Positions 45,816 to 57,402 of a stretch of 64,000 bases of DNA are shown here, one piece after another. Origin of the DNA: Gerris lacustris (taxonomy: Eukaryota; Arthropoda; Insecta; Hemiptera; Gerridae). Where the stretch lies: NCBI GenBank assembly GCA_951217055.1, contig OX578286.1:13107050-13171049 (forward strand), in the 5' to 3' direction. Position numbers and translations under genes: made by a program. Within the stretch, counting starts at the first letter, position 1. The number at the start of each line of letters is the position of its first letter. A model generated the notes under the pieces. That model was not told where the DNA came from. It searched no databases and worked only from the letters and a program-made list of their open reading frames with translations.

Positions 45816-46051
45816 ATTAGGATTTTGATTTTTTACAGAGACCTCATGCTTAGGAAATGAACTTTTTCTTTAGTGTTTGAAATAGTTAACCAGCAGATGT
45901 TGCTCTTGCTTTTATTTCAGCTTTTGGTAATAATTGAGCAAAATCACTTAAGAAGAGAACTTACCCCAATAATTCACCCTTTAAACGGAATTTTACAAAA
46001 TAAATTAGTTTGTTTTCGTTCCTAGATTTTTGTAGATCACACCAATTGGTG

Positions 46052-46616
46052 TGGCACATAGCTTCCTCGCATCCTATCACGTACTATATTGATTTTAAGC
46101 TTTTACAAGCCATTATTGTCTAATTTGTTTAATTGTTTCCCCCGTTTTTTTAATGTGTCAAAATTGTTTTGATTTTTTACTTGAATCAAAGTATCAATTA
46201 AGCAAAAGTTAAACAGTGCAGACGGTTCAAAGTAATCTGGGGCTATCTGCGGGTTACTTTTGATAGACTATAAAAGTTTCATACAAATCAGATAAGTACT
46301 TTTGAAGCTATAGGTGTAAATTAATGTATGTTTGTGCGCATGTGGAAGAAAAATTAAAAAGCGCAGAAGGTTGAAACTTATAAGGGACCAACAATGGGCT
46401 ACTCATGACCTACCACCCAAATTTCATTAAAATTGGACTTGTAGTTTTTAAGATATGTTGGTTCACACAAATTGACGACAGACAAACACAGAACCAAAAA
46501 TGTTCCCTGATGTCTGAAACGGATTTCTGTCTTGGAATTTTGGAAATCGGAGACCTAAAATTTTTTCGTTCTTCGGAACGATTAGCTGCTGTTACCTTCG
46601 GTAAGCTCGGAAGCAA
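46052..46616 (+). repeat. Dispersed repeat family R3, copy 2
   Basis: Inverted relative to 32652-33113. It includes an additional part with CCCAAATTTCATTAAAATTGG and GACGACAGACAAACACA. That phrase pattern is common in arthropod nonautonomous repeats. The open frames over its right end are not convincing. Confidence 0.75.
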
Positions 46617-46753
46617 AATAAGTAGTAGATCAATGAAAAAGAATACAAATAATCAAAGAAACCATGGAGCAAAAGTGATAAGTTTATGGTAAAAAAAAAT
46701 ACTAATATTTAATTTTCAATGGTTCCTGCCTTAATTTAACATGCTACAATAGT

Positions 46754-47369
46754 ACTTTAGCATGGGTTTTCCCAGCCACAGTTTAATAAATCTAGATCTT
46801 TCGAAAGAGATAGGGTTAAGAGATATTGTGAATCCTGAAGTTTTAAACCCATTACAGGGATCATTCTCAAGAGATTTTATGAATCCTGAAGTTTTAAGCC
46901 CATTAAAGGATCATTCTCAAGAGATTTTATGAATCCTGAAGTTTTAAGCCCATTATAGGGATCATTCTCAAGAGATTTTATGAATCCTGAAGTTTTAAAC
47001 CCATTACAGGGATCATTCTCGAGAGATTTTATGAATCCTGAAGTTTTAAGCCCATTAAAGGATCATTCTTAAGAGATTTTATGAATCCTGAAGTTTTAAG
47101 CCCATTAAAGGATCATTCTCAAGAGATTTTGTGAATTCTAAAGTTTTAAACCCATTACAGGGACCATTCTAAAGAGATTTTGTGAATCCTGAAGTTTTGA
47201 ACCCATTACAAGGATCATTCTCAAGAGACCTTGTGAATGATCCTTTAAATAAGTTTAAAACTTCAGGATTCATAAAATCTCTTAAAAATGATCCCTGTAA
47301 TAGGTTTAAAACTTCGGGATTCACAAAATCTCTGAAACTGTCTTTTCTGAAAGATCTATATCTAAAATA
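46754..47369. mobile_element. Foldback element with tandem-repeat arms and 10-bp duplication
   Basis: CTACAATAGT flanks it at 46744-46753 and 47370-47379. AGATCTTTC occurs near the left end and GAAAGATCT near the right. The left arm has about eight direct 51-bp units around GAATCCTGAAGTTTTAA; the right arm has about two inverted units. The structure matches Drosophila FB-type foldback elements and their Mutator-like relatives, which make 9-10-bp duplications. The 66-residue open frame spans the junction and is a shadow. Confidence 0.65.
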
Positions 47370-47445
47370 CTACAATAGTTAACCAACATAGCTATCGTTA
47401 TCTATTCCTAACTCTTCATTTTGCAATTAACCTCATCTTGAGGCA

Positions 47446-47713
47446 ACACAAGCCCTAGTAGGTTCTAGAACAAGTACTAGATGGGTAGAATGAACCACTT
47501 GTTCAAACCTAGCCTTATTGAGGCCCATTTAAGAGAGAGCTCTAGCCACTTCACACATCCTACCTCTGTAAAATGTAACACCGAAGTGAGAAAGGTGTAA
47601 TCATTAGTGAGCCATATAAATAAGTGTATCTCAGCGCTGGATTGAACCTACGACCTAGTGCCACCCTTAATTCTTTGACAAACTGAGAAGTGACAGTTCA
47701 CACAGCCATGTCT
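47446..47713 (-). mobile_element. tRNA-derived SINE, copy 3 (diverged)
   Basis: TCATCTTGAGGCA at 47433-47445 and TCATCTTAAGGCA at 47714-47726 form a 13-bp duplication with one change. The body shares GAACAAGTGGTTC (minus strand) and GTAGGTTCAATCC with the other copies. Confidence 0.8.
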
Positions 47714-47742
47714 TCATCTTAAGGCATAAACAGAGTTGGAAT

Positions 47743-48117
47743 CAGGGTTGGGACATCGATAGACAAACATCGATGTTTTCGATACATCGACATCGAAAGA
47801 ACAAACATCGATGTTAACCAAAACATCGAAAGAAAACATCGATGTTTTCGATGCATCGACATCGAAAGAACAAACATCGATGTTAGCCAAAACATCGAAA
47901 GAAAACATCGATGTTTTCGATGCATCGATAACATCGGTCTTTTCGATGTTTCGGGAAAAACATCAATGTTGACCGATGTTTCGGGAAAAACATCGATGTT
48001 GACCGATGTTTCGGGAAAAACATCAATGTTGACCGATACATCGAAAGATCAACATCGATGTTTTAAAGTCCGATACATCGATGTTTTCGATACATCGACA
48101 TCGATGTCCCAACCCTA
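47743..48117. mobile_element. hAT-type MITE built of CATCGATG repeats
   Basis: GTTGGAAT (47735-47742) and GTCGGAAT (48118-48125) form an 8-bp duplication with one change. CAGGGTTGGGACATCGAT and ATCGATGTCCCAACCCTA form the ends. The interior is almost entirely variants of AACATCGATGTTTTCGATRC. The two open frames with F-D-V-x-A-S-K repeats are shadows. Confidence 0.85.
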
Positions 48118-49079
48118 GTCGGAATATTGCAAAAGGAAGAGTTAACATATATTGCTTTATAATCCTCAAGGTCTTAAATATATAATTTATAAAATTAAAA
48201 TACATAAAGGTATTCTACTACTAAGTCAGCTTCTGTGATTTTTTGACAAAATAATCAATTTTGGGAGTGATGGCTATTGTATAATAATGTATATACAGTA
48301 TTATTATTGAGATATGTTTGTGGAAATATTTTTATAAATATAGTGTATTTGTATTTCAGATATATTAATTAATTATCCCTTCATTTTTCTAAATAAAATA
48401 ATTACAATACAACAAAATAAAAATATTGGTTTGATTTTCTACCATTTTAAATAAATCTTATTATTGATTATAATTTGCCAAATTTGATTAAAAATTATTT
48501 TAAAGTTGTGCCTAATTATTGGAAAAAAAACAGTTTTTTTTTTTTTTAGTTAAAATCAGTTTGGTTAAAAAACAAATGAATAAATAAACAAGAAAATAAA
48601 TTTTATTTATTTTTTCTTTTCTTTCTTACAAAAGGAAAAATAAAAAAACACAACTAAAAGCGCAATGGATAAATTATTTTGTCCCTACTATTTTTAAAAT
48701 GTTTAAAAAAAAAAAAGGAAAAAAAAAAAAATTAACAAATAAATAAAAAGGTTTATAACAAAATAAATGTACAGTCCCCTGATTTAAATATAAATACATA
48801 CAAATTAAAAAAAAAAATTGTATAAGTGATTAAAAAAAAAAAAAAAAATATATATATTTATTTATTTTTGTCAGTATTCATTAAATAATAATAATAAATA
48901 AAGTATTTGGAAATAATTTAAGATAAAAAAAAAATACATAAATATGAGAGCAAACCTTTAATTTTATCTATCTTTTTCTTTGCATATATAAGTTGGTTTA
49001 AATGTATCTAAAAAGATTTTATTTTTTTTATTGAAGATGAAGGTTGAAAAATTAACTTTGTGGAAATAAAATCTCTTCC
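48118..49079. other. Very AT-rich spacer
   Basis: Nothing recognised. Confidence 0.5.
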
Positions 49080-49402
49080 ATAGACGTTCCTAAGCTCCAC
49101 AGTGGAGAGGCAGTTTGTGTTATTCCTTAAAAATGACCTCCGTAGGCGTTCCTAAGCTCCACAGTGGAGAGGCAGTTTGTGTTATTCCTTAAAAATGACC
49201 TCCGTAGGCGTTCCTAAGCTCCACAGTGGAGAGACAGTTTGTGTTATTCCTTAAAAATGACCTCCGTAGGCGTTCCTAAGCTCCACAGTGGAGAGACAGT
49301 TTGTGTTATTCCTTAAAAATGACCTCCGTAGGCGTTCCTAAGCTCCACAGTGGAGAGACAGTTTGTATTATTCCTTAAAAATGACCTCCGTAGACGTTCC
49401 TA
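49080..49402. repeat. 62-bp tandem repeat, about five units
   Basis: GTAGGCGTTCCTAAGCTCCA recurs every 62 bp with very few changes. Each unit contains the palindrome CTCCACAGTGGAG. Confidence 0.95.
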
Positions 49403-50588
49403 TATCGTAACACTTCAGAGCTCATAGATTAGATCTACTTCAGGAGATAATATCCAGGAATAAATCATTAATCCGGATATTTTGAACTCATTGCAGGTAT
49501 TCAAATACTTGGGAGGAGTTGCTCATGATAAGAATCCTTTCTTCACTTGGCATACATGTTAAAATGAACTATGCCATAATTTACAACTAAGTTTATGGCA
49601 CTTATTCATGGGCAACTTCTTCGACAATGATTCCTGCTATGGGTTGAAGGCAATGTTGATTTACATTATCTCTGATGTAGGCTTTTTCTGAAATATGTGA
49701 TTTAGGATCTTTAAAAACAGAACGATCACACGACAAGCTCGGAAGTAAAAACAGGAGATGTTAAAAAATGTAATACGAAATTTCACCAAACTGTAATTTA
49801 CCTTAAGTCCCAAAACAAAAGACCAAAAATGACAAAGAAAATAAAAGAAGTATGGAACTATTGACCAAATTTTTAATCACTTATCAAATTTTTTCTATAA
49901 ATCCTTCTAAACATTTTTTTTTTTTTTTTTCAAATAATAAATTAAATTATTAATAAAAATAAATTAAATTACAAATAATTATTTATATATAAATTAAAAA
50001 ATAAAATCATATCCCCCCTCAATTTGTTGCTAAATACAAAATAAATTAGAAAATAAAGTGGCCACTTTATTTATTTTTATAGTTTTTTTGTTTTTATACA
50101 ATTAAAAAAAAATATATTGACTGATTTACACGATTTAAAAAATATAATAAATAAAGAAATGGTATTTATTTTTTGCATCAATTATGTAATGTTTTTTTTT
50201 AAATTTCTTTTTTAGGAAGAAAATTTATTAGTTTTTTATTTATTGTGGTTTCGAAGTCCATTTATTTATTTCAATAATTACAAATTAAATAATTAAAAAT
50301 TAACATAATAATTTACAAGTTGTTCGAACAAAAAAGAAAAAAAAATTAAATATTTTATAATTTAAGTAAAACTGTCCATTTTGCATTGTATTTTTTTATA
50401 ACAATTTTTTTTTTTTAAATATATATCGCACAGTTCTTTTTAATATTTATATATATTAACATGTTTTTATTATATATATATTTATAGATTTATATATATA
50501 TCACAGATGAAACTGTGTTGAGTTTTTTTTTTAAATTGGGCGCTGGCCATTCTTTTTTGTTAAATTTTTTTTCGAGTAGTTATTTTTT
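49403..50588. other. AT-rich region, probably 3-prime UTR and flank of the next gene
   Basis: Immediately left of the stop at 50589 the minus-strand sequence is non-coding. At 50537-50566 it holds about 30 bp closely matching the arm of the inverted repeat at 29901-30397 (GCGCTGGCCATTCTTTTTTG). Confidence 0.45.
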
Positions 50589-50961
50589 TCAGTCTTGAAT
50601 GCTGTGTTGGGACGTCACAGGTGTGCTCGGCAGAGCTTCGGTCGTTGGACCTCCCGAATTCATCGACGAAGTCAGAACACTGCAATGCGTTGTCTGAGAG
50701 TTGCATCGCGTCGTCGATACGTTCGACGAATTTTGAACACTAGATTGCGAAGTCGAACCGGACGAAAAGTTCTGAGAGCTACATCGTATCGTCGAACTGG
50801 TCGATGAAGTCTGTACGCTACATCGCGTCGTCGAATTCAACGCAGACGGTAACGACCCGGTAACCGCTCTTTGTGCGTTTCCGACAAAGGAGCCCGATCG
50901 GGACCTAACGTTACCCGAATCGGATGAAAGACTCCCTTCACTCCCTTCCGATACGCAAAAC
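50589..50961 (-). CDS. Terminal exon encoding a serine/threonine-rich C-terminus
   Basis: The acceptor TTGGTTTCAG precedes a 373-nt exon that opens F-C-V-S-E-G-S-E-G-S-L-S-S-D-S-G and ends H-S-I-Q-D then TGA. Its phase is 1. It is far richer in G, C and CpG than the flanking DNA. The second half repeats S-S-x-T-x-R-C-S and S-V-Q-x-S-S blocks of about 10-14 residues. No domain was recognised; it may be a disordered tail. Upstream exons must lie to the right on the minus strand but were not found, and the frame may extend a larger protein. The plus-strand arginine-rich open frame over it is the complement. Confidence 0.65.
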
Positions 50962-51817
50962 CTGAAACCAAGTAAATAAATAATTCATTAAAAATAAAAT
51001 TAATACAATTCTATTTTAGATAGATAATTTAAACTCTATTTCAATTCACAAGTGGAATCTGATCACGAGAACTTATAAAGCTTTATTTTCACATAGAAGA
51101 TAGTAATTGTGGTCCCACAAGATGAAGTTAGTTTATTCAGAGATGCCAAAATCTTGACCTTTCGTTATTATAGTGCAAGTGTTTGACAAATTTCCTGAGA
51201 TCTGAAAGTATTTTAAAGATTAAATAGGCCTCTATGACCAGGCTCTATTGTCCACATTCTATGTAAAGAGATTCTATAAAGAGATAAAATTGACTTTCGA
51301 GAACTTGATGCAATAACAACGCATTACAGTTCTGTATATCAAAGTTAAACTATACCATGCCAAATTTCAAACTTATTTCATTTATCACACTATGTCATAG
51401 CTTTTGAACATTTTAAATTTAGCGCCTTTAATACAACATTAAGTTTACAGCTGGCTAGACGAAAAGGGCACCATAAAAAAGTTTAGTCAAAGTGTCAAAA
51501 TTTGGCAGTTTAGTTTACCTCCAAAGTATAAGACAAAAATATTTTTTTTTAAATAAAAATAATTTTAGATAACATTATTTACTAAAAGTGCTAAAACACA
51601 TAAAAAAACACATTTATAATCAATAACTAAACAAATATTACTGATACAAATTTATTCATTTAAAGTGAATTAAACTAACATTCTACTAACATTACTGTGA
51701 GCCAAATTTTCAGAAAATAATAATAATTTAAATAAAACTACAAAATGAGGCAAAAAAAACAACAACAACAACAACCAACCAACAAGGGAACTCTACTTAA
51801 ATAACAGGCAAAGCAAA
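50962..51817. other. Probable intron, AT-rich
   Basis: Directly upstream of the acceptor at 50962; no exon recognised. Confidence 0.45.
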
Positions 51818-52017
51818 AAGAAAAATAGGGAAATGTAAACTATAAACAAAAAAGGGGGGGGGGGGGGGGAAATTGTGAACTATAAGCAAAAATAAGTGGG
51901 AAAGTGTGAACTAAAAGCAAATAATGGGAAAGTGTGAACTATAAGAAAAAAAAGTGGGTAAGTGTGAACTAAAAGCAAAATGATGGGAAAGTGTGAACTA
52001 TATATAAGCAAAAAAAA
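51818..52017. repeat. Degenerate minisatellite, about 35-bp unit
   Basis: GGGAAAGTGTGAACTATAAG and variants recur about six times. A G run lies at 51854-51869. Confidence 0.8.
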
Positions 52018-52259
52018 AAATAAACTTGGCAATCAATAAATGAATGAAGCAAAAACCTGAAAGTAAAACACCTCATTAAAGAAAATAAAGTGTCCACTTA
52101 AGTGTTATCAAAAAATAAAATGGATGGAATCTAAGACAATAAATGAGGAAATATAATGAATAAAATAAATAATATAAAGGGTATTATAAATAGTTGTATA
52201 TTAAATTTAGGGTCGAAAAATAAAAATATATATATATTATATTAATAATTAATTATATT

Positions 52260-52377
52260 TTCCCCTTAAATCCTAATGTTTTCCCCTGATATCCTGATGT
52301 TTTCCCCCTGATATCTTGATGTTTTCCCCTGATATCCTGATGTTTTCCCCTGATATCCTGATGTTTTCCCCTGATAT
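52260..52377. repeat. 21-bp minisatellite, about 5.5 units
   Basis: GTTTTCCCCTGATATCCTGAT repeated almost without change. Confidence 0.95.
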
Positions 52378-52707
52378 GTGACTTTCTTTGATTTAAAAAC
52401 GGCTTTACAAGAGGACCTAAATACAGTCTTCAAAATATGAACCTTATTTTTCCCTTAAACATCAAATTCTGACTTTTAATATTGTGCATAATAAAATGCT
52501 CTCGGCCATAGTAATTATTGAGAAATCAAATGCTCAAAATAGACTATTTTTAAAAATAAAAACAAATCTAAGCCTTAACTTCAGAACAGTTTGAAAAAAA
52601 AAGAGCTATAGTCTCCAACTTTTTGGCTAACTTTTACGAGTAGATTCACCTGTTAAAGTATTTACATCATACTAAGGAACACTTCCCTCTCCATTTTCAT
52701 TGACACA

Positions 52708-53281
52708 GTCCAGGAAGTAGATTGCAAAAAAGTATTTGACTAATACCAAGCTAGAATTTTGTGTATAAGTAAATCTTTTGGTGCCTTTTAAGAATTTGTG
52801 GTCGGCTAAGTTCGTCTGCGGGACATAGCTTGGCAATAGGCATTTAAAAAAAACAAAACAGCGGATAACGGTCATGTCCCGCCCTTTTTGGTTAGCAATG
52901 TGATTTTCATGATCATAAGTATGAACTTAGTTAGTAGACCAAAAATCAAGTTGAAGGTAGTTTGTCACTTAATAGGTTAGTTAGTCAAATATTACTCCAA
53001 ATCAAAGATATCACCTATTAAGTGACAAACTACCATCAACTTGATTTTTGGTCTACTAATTAATTTTGAATTCAAGATCATGAAAATCACATTGTCCACC
53101 AAAAAGAGCAGGACATGGACACTGTCCAACATTTTGTTTTTTTCAAATGCCTTTACCAAACTATGTCCCGCAGATGAACATAGCCGACCACATATTCTTA
53201 ATAGGCACCAAAAGATTTACTTATACACAAAATTCTAGCTTGATGTTAGTCAGAAACTTTTTTGTACGCTATCTCCTGGAC
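52708..53281. mobile_element. Foldback MITE family P2, copy 3
   Basis: Same structure as 10655-11229, with arms around a centre near 52980-53015. Left terminus GTCCAGGAAGTAG, right terminus CTATCTCCTGGAC. The left TA flank is changed. Open frames at 52672 and 53041 are arm shadows. Confidence 0.8.
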
Positions 53282-53535
53282 TATTATATGCACAAAACAT
53301 TTTAAAGAAAGTAAGTTTATTCAAAAACCTACTTTAAACTTAAAAATTCAAGTAGGTTTTACTCACACCAACCCATTTATTTTTTTATTTTCAAATCCTA
53401 ATTCTATTAGACTAGCATACATATGATAAAATCTATTATAAAGATAGGTATTAAATAGAAATAAAAATAAAGTAAAATAAATAAAAGACCCTTTATAAAA
53501 AAAAAATATTTACGAAAAATAATTAATAGAAGGGG

Positions 53536-53566
<31 letters not shown>

Positions 53567-53746
53567 CAACTAACTACTAATCCATAAATAAAAGAAATGA
53601 AAAATGTGATTTGTGTTATTATAAAATAAAAAAAAGAGGATGGTAAAAAATAAAATAAAAATCAATAATTTTCAATTAAATTTTTAAACTATTTTTAATT
53701 TATTTTTTTGTCAAACAAATTTGTATTTAAGGGTTTTTATTTTTAA
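53282..53746. other. AT-rich region with long A run
   Basis: An A run of about 37 bases lies at 53530-53566. It lies 3-prime of the exon at 53747 on the minus strand. Confidence 0.5.
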
Positions 53747-53865
53747 TTACGAACCGAGAGATTCCATATAAGTAATCATTGGATTTTGGTAATCGTCAAC
53801 TGAAATCTGAACTTCTGACTGGTCTGATTGAATTTGATGGCCGATTTCTGTTTTTCTGAAATACT
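53747..53865 (-). CDS. Candidate short terminal exon
   Basis: The acceptor TTCTGTGTTACAG precedes AG-TAT-TTC. One frame gives Y-F-R-K-T-E-I-G-H-Q then V-Q-I-S-V-D-D-Y-Q-N-P and ends M-E-S-L-G-S before TAA at 53747. The composition is protein-like and less A/T-biased than the flanks. It could be an alternative last exon of the gene ending at 50589 or belong to another gene. The other frames end sooner. No family recognised. Confidence 0.4.
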
Positions 53866-54128
53866 CTGTAACACAGAACAGGATTGGTTTTTTCTTTTTG
53901 GTTTTGAGAGAAAAAAAAAATAAATAAAATGAAATGAAATAGAAAAAGAAATAAATAAATAAAAAGGTAAAAAATTAAATATAAAAAATAAAAATAAATG
54001 GGAATAGTAGCATGGAAGATAATGCTATTATGAATAAATATGTAAATAGTAAAATAAATAATTATGCATTTATAAAATATATGAGTTTTATAAATTTATT
54101 AACATTATTTTTTATTTATTTTCTTATA
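53866..54128. other. AT-rich spacer, probably intronic
   Basis: Nothing recognised. Confidence 0.4.
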
Positions 54129-54702
54129 ATCCAGGAGATAGTCTGCAAAAAAGTGTCTGACTAACATCAAGCTAGAATTTTGTGTATAAGTTTATCTTTT
54201 AGTGCCTTTAAAGAATATGTGGTCGGCTGTGTTCGTCTGCAGGACATAGCTTTGGAATTGGCATTTAAAAAACAAAATGGTGGAGAGCAGCCATGTCCCA
54301 CCAATTATGGTGGACAATGTGATTTTTATGATCCTGAGTACAAAATTAGTTAGTAAACTCAAAATCAAGTTGATGTTAGTTCATCCCTTGATAGGTTAGT
54401 CATTCAAACATTACTCCAAATCTAAGAGGTCACCTATTAAGTGACAAACTAACATCAACTTAATTTTCAGTCTAATAACTAATTTTCTAGTCAGAGTCGT
54501 TAAAATCACTTTGTCTACCATAATTGGCGGGACATGGCCGCTCTCCACCATTTTGTTTTTTAAAAATGCCAATTGCTAAGCTATGTCCTGCAGACGAACT
54601 TAGCCGAACACATATTCTTAAAAGGCACTACAATATTAACTTGTACACAAAATTCTAGCTTGATGTTAGTCAGACACTTTTTTTGCACGCTATCTCCTGG
54701 AC
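54129..54702. mobile_element. Foldback MITE family P2, copy 4
   Basis: Ends ATCCAGGAGATAGTCTGC and GCACGCTATCTCCTGGAC, flanked by TA on both sides. It is collinear with the other P2 copies. Confidence 0.8.
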
Positions 54703-54900
54703 TATAATAACAAAATCAATTTTATTATTTAGTGAAATAAATAATTCAAATAATGGTATTAAAATCTAACAATTCTAAAAATTAAATCAAAATTTTAAAA
54801 TGTTGATTTTTTTCAATTAACTTTATTTAATTATTAAAAAATTGGATCACAATATGTTGTTCTATTATCATTTTTACATTAAAATATTGCTATAATAAAT

Positions 54901-55609
54901 GAGGAGCTTAGTATCAAAGACGGACAAGAGCACATTTCAAAATTTTACAGGTTAGCCGAAAAACTGTAGCTCAAATTCTACAGGTGCTAGAGCAATGTTT
55001 TTTTTTTTTCTGTAGATTCTTAATAGACTCAAAACTTGTTAGAAGTACTGAAAACGTGAATTTCTTTGATATTTTAGCTGCTAAATGGAGTTAAAAAGTG
55101 GAGTTGTCCGCTTTTGAAACAAAAACAAGGTTTTGTCCGTTTTTGAAGCAAAATGACGTTGAAAATAATGGTTAGACTAATAATATTGGAGAAATAATTT
55201 TTTTTCACGTTATTTAGAGTTCTTAGGGGGTAGTGCCCCCCAAATTTAGAGCTAAAATTGATTTCTCGATTTCCCCTTGGGGTATCATTTTTCTAAACAT
55301 GTATGACAAAATGGTAAGATTAGGTATTCAGACGCTAAAGCCCGCAGTGCATCATAGGAACGAGTTAGTAAAATGCAGCCTCCTGATTGGCTGTTTAGGT
55401 TATGTCCACTTTTGAAGCAAAACATGTGTTGACTTGTCTGTATTTGAAACAAAACTACAAATATTATTGCATTTTTACCCCTTTTCTGGTCGTTTTTGAT
55501 GCAAATGGATAGCAGAATCTAATGCAGCGGCCAAAAATCTATAAGAAACAATCGATAACTGAAATTCGGAAAAAAATGTCGAATGTCCGTCTTTGATACT
55601 AGTCTCCTC
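54901..55609 (-). mobile_element. MITE family P3 with iterated GTCCG motif, copy 2
   Basis: GAGGAGCTTAGTATCAAAGA starts it and CCGTCTTTGATACTAGTCTC ends it. Internal motif copies include GTCCGCTTTTGAAAC, GTCCGTTTTTGAAGC, GTCCACTTTTGAAGC, GTCTGTATTTGAAAC and GTCGTTTTTGATGC. It is inverted relative to copy 1. Confidence 0.8.
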
Positions 55610-56261
55610 AAATATTGATTTTAAATTAAAACATTGAATTAATAAAATTTTTGATAAGGAATTTAATTAATTTTAATTAAATAAGTTTGTAAATCAGAAA
55701 ATCAATCACAAAAACAAGACTTTTCCGAGGAAAATGTCATTCAATTTGTATTAGATAGACTTCAAAAAAAGTAAAATAAAAACACAACGAAATTGTTTTT
55801 TTGAGGTATCTCATCATAGTAGTAGATGATTACCCTTTTGTCTGTATTTTGTTTAAAATTGTCTTCATAAGGTCTATCTCTATCGGGTACTAAAATAGAA
55901 CACGTTACTTCCTAATGCAATATTTATTCTCTTCTTGAGGCGTCTTTAAGCTTTTAAAATTTAATATCTTGGTTTTAATCATAATAATTTGATATTTTAA
56001 GCTCTGTGAACATTGTCACACGTTAGTTATACTTAAAAAAATCTTCAAAATATGTATCTTCCTCAAAAAGAAAAAAAGGTCACATGTGAGAAGTGAGATT
56101 GTAGACTGAAAAACCTCAATAAGAGGTAAAAATGTTGCTTTAGGAACTAACATGTTCTATTTTAATACCCCATTATATAATTTGAAGACATTTTATTTTT
56201 TCGAGTTTTTGGGGATAATGCACCACAATTGATTATTTTATTAAAGAGCATCATCGAAAGT
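55610..56261. other. AT-rich spacer
   Basis: No gene recognised. Confidence 0.5.
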
Positions 56262-56425
56262 AAAAAGAAAAATATGGCTAGGTTCATAAAGGTTCACAGA
56301 ATTTGATGGCTTGGACATGTGGAGAGAACGACAGGCGATAGAATCCTGAAGGATATGATACATGAAAGGCTGAACATGAGGAGAAGAAGAGATCGCCCTA
56401 GGATTAGATGCATGGATTGAGTACA
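56262..56425 (+). pseudogene. RTE-like retrotransposon C-terminal fragment
   Basis: The plus-strand frame reads R-F-I-K-V-H-R-I, a stop where arginine or tryptophan is expected, then WLGHVERTTGDRILKDMI. It then reads R-R-R-R-D-R-P-R-I-R-C-M-D and a stop. This is the conserved tail W-x-G-H-V-x-R-M ... G-R-P-R-x-R-W-x-D of these elements. It abuts a P4 MITE at 56450. Confidence 0.65.
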
Positions 56426-56449
56426 AAGTTTTTATAATAAAATCCAGCA

Positions 56450-56683
56450 CTTCTTTAGATTGTTACTCCCCTTATAAAGAAACAGAGGGGGTAACAATCT
56501 AAAGAAGCTGTACGGAATGTTCTTCTTTAGACTGTTACTCCCCTCATAAAAACAGAGGTGTAATATTCCTTTGTCCAAAATTACATTGGACTAAACATCC
56601 CTTTGTCTTGTCTTAATAGTTATTTTAGTCAAAGTCATTTATATTATAAAACAACATAGGGGAGTAACAATCTAAAGTAGTAC
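56450..56683. mobile_element. MITE family P4, copy 3 (inverted)
   Basis: The hairpin part lies on the left and the long part on the right, ending GGGGAGTAACAATCTAAAG. Confidence 0.75.
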
Positions 56684-57402
56684 ATAAAATCCTGTTTATT
56701 TATCAGTAATTTGCTGATTATAACACACACTTTGAATATGTTCGTAATAATCACGGTTATTGAGTTTTTACGAGCAACGTTGATAATCAGAGTGAGTTAG
56801 GGTGAGTGACCCTAAAATTGGATTTATTGTTTCTGTATTGGTACAGAGTCTGTGAGCCAAATTTAAGCTCGATTGGGTTACTGAAAGAGGATTAATTAGA
56901 CCTCCAAATATTTTAACGACAGACAGCCACAAAATAAAAACTAATATAAAGGATTGTATTGTGTTGTGCGAACTTCCATATAAGATATTTGTTTGCATAA
57001 ACAAAATAATTTATTTTATAATTTATTTTATTTATTTATTATTATTATTATTTATTATTATTTATTTATTTATAATTTATTAATTCATAATTCAACCATT
57101 AGTTTAAAAGTAAACTGCAGTCATTTTTTTGTACAAAAAAAATTATAATCGAAAATTATAGATAGACTTTTTTTAAGAGAAAAAATTAGGGATTCTGGCT
57201 CAATTATTAAGTATTTATACCATTATTCTTAACTTTTTTAAATGAATTTAGCTTATATAATAAATTTAAGTGAAAAATACTACATGATATTCAATTATTA
57301 TGTAAATTTAACTCAAATTATTTTAGGAATATTAAAAATTTAACAAACATTTAAATAAATCGCGGAACACACTTAATTGTAATTAATTAACACCTAATAA
57401 AT
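56684..57402. other. AT-rich spacer with a diverged repeat core
   Basis: GAGCCAAATTTAAGCTCGAT and ACGACAGACAGCCACAAAAT near 56850-56940 resemble the core of R3. The rest is (TTA)n-rich DNA. Confidence 0.4.

Noticed and set aside
47714..48205. Repeat proteins with S-F-D-V
   Set aside because: Produced by the CATCGATG repeats of a MITE with target duplication.
50595..50807. Arginine-rich plus-strand open frame
   Set aside because: Complement of the serine-rich exon. The arginines arise from serine and threonine codons with TCG/ACG on the other strand.
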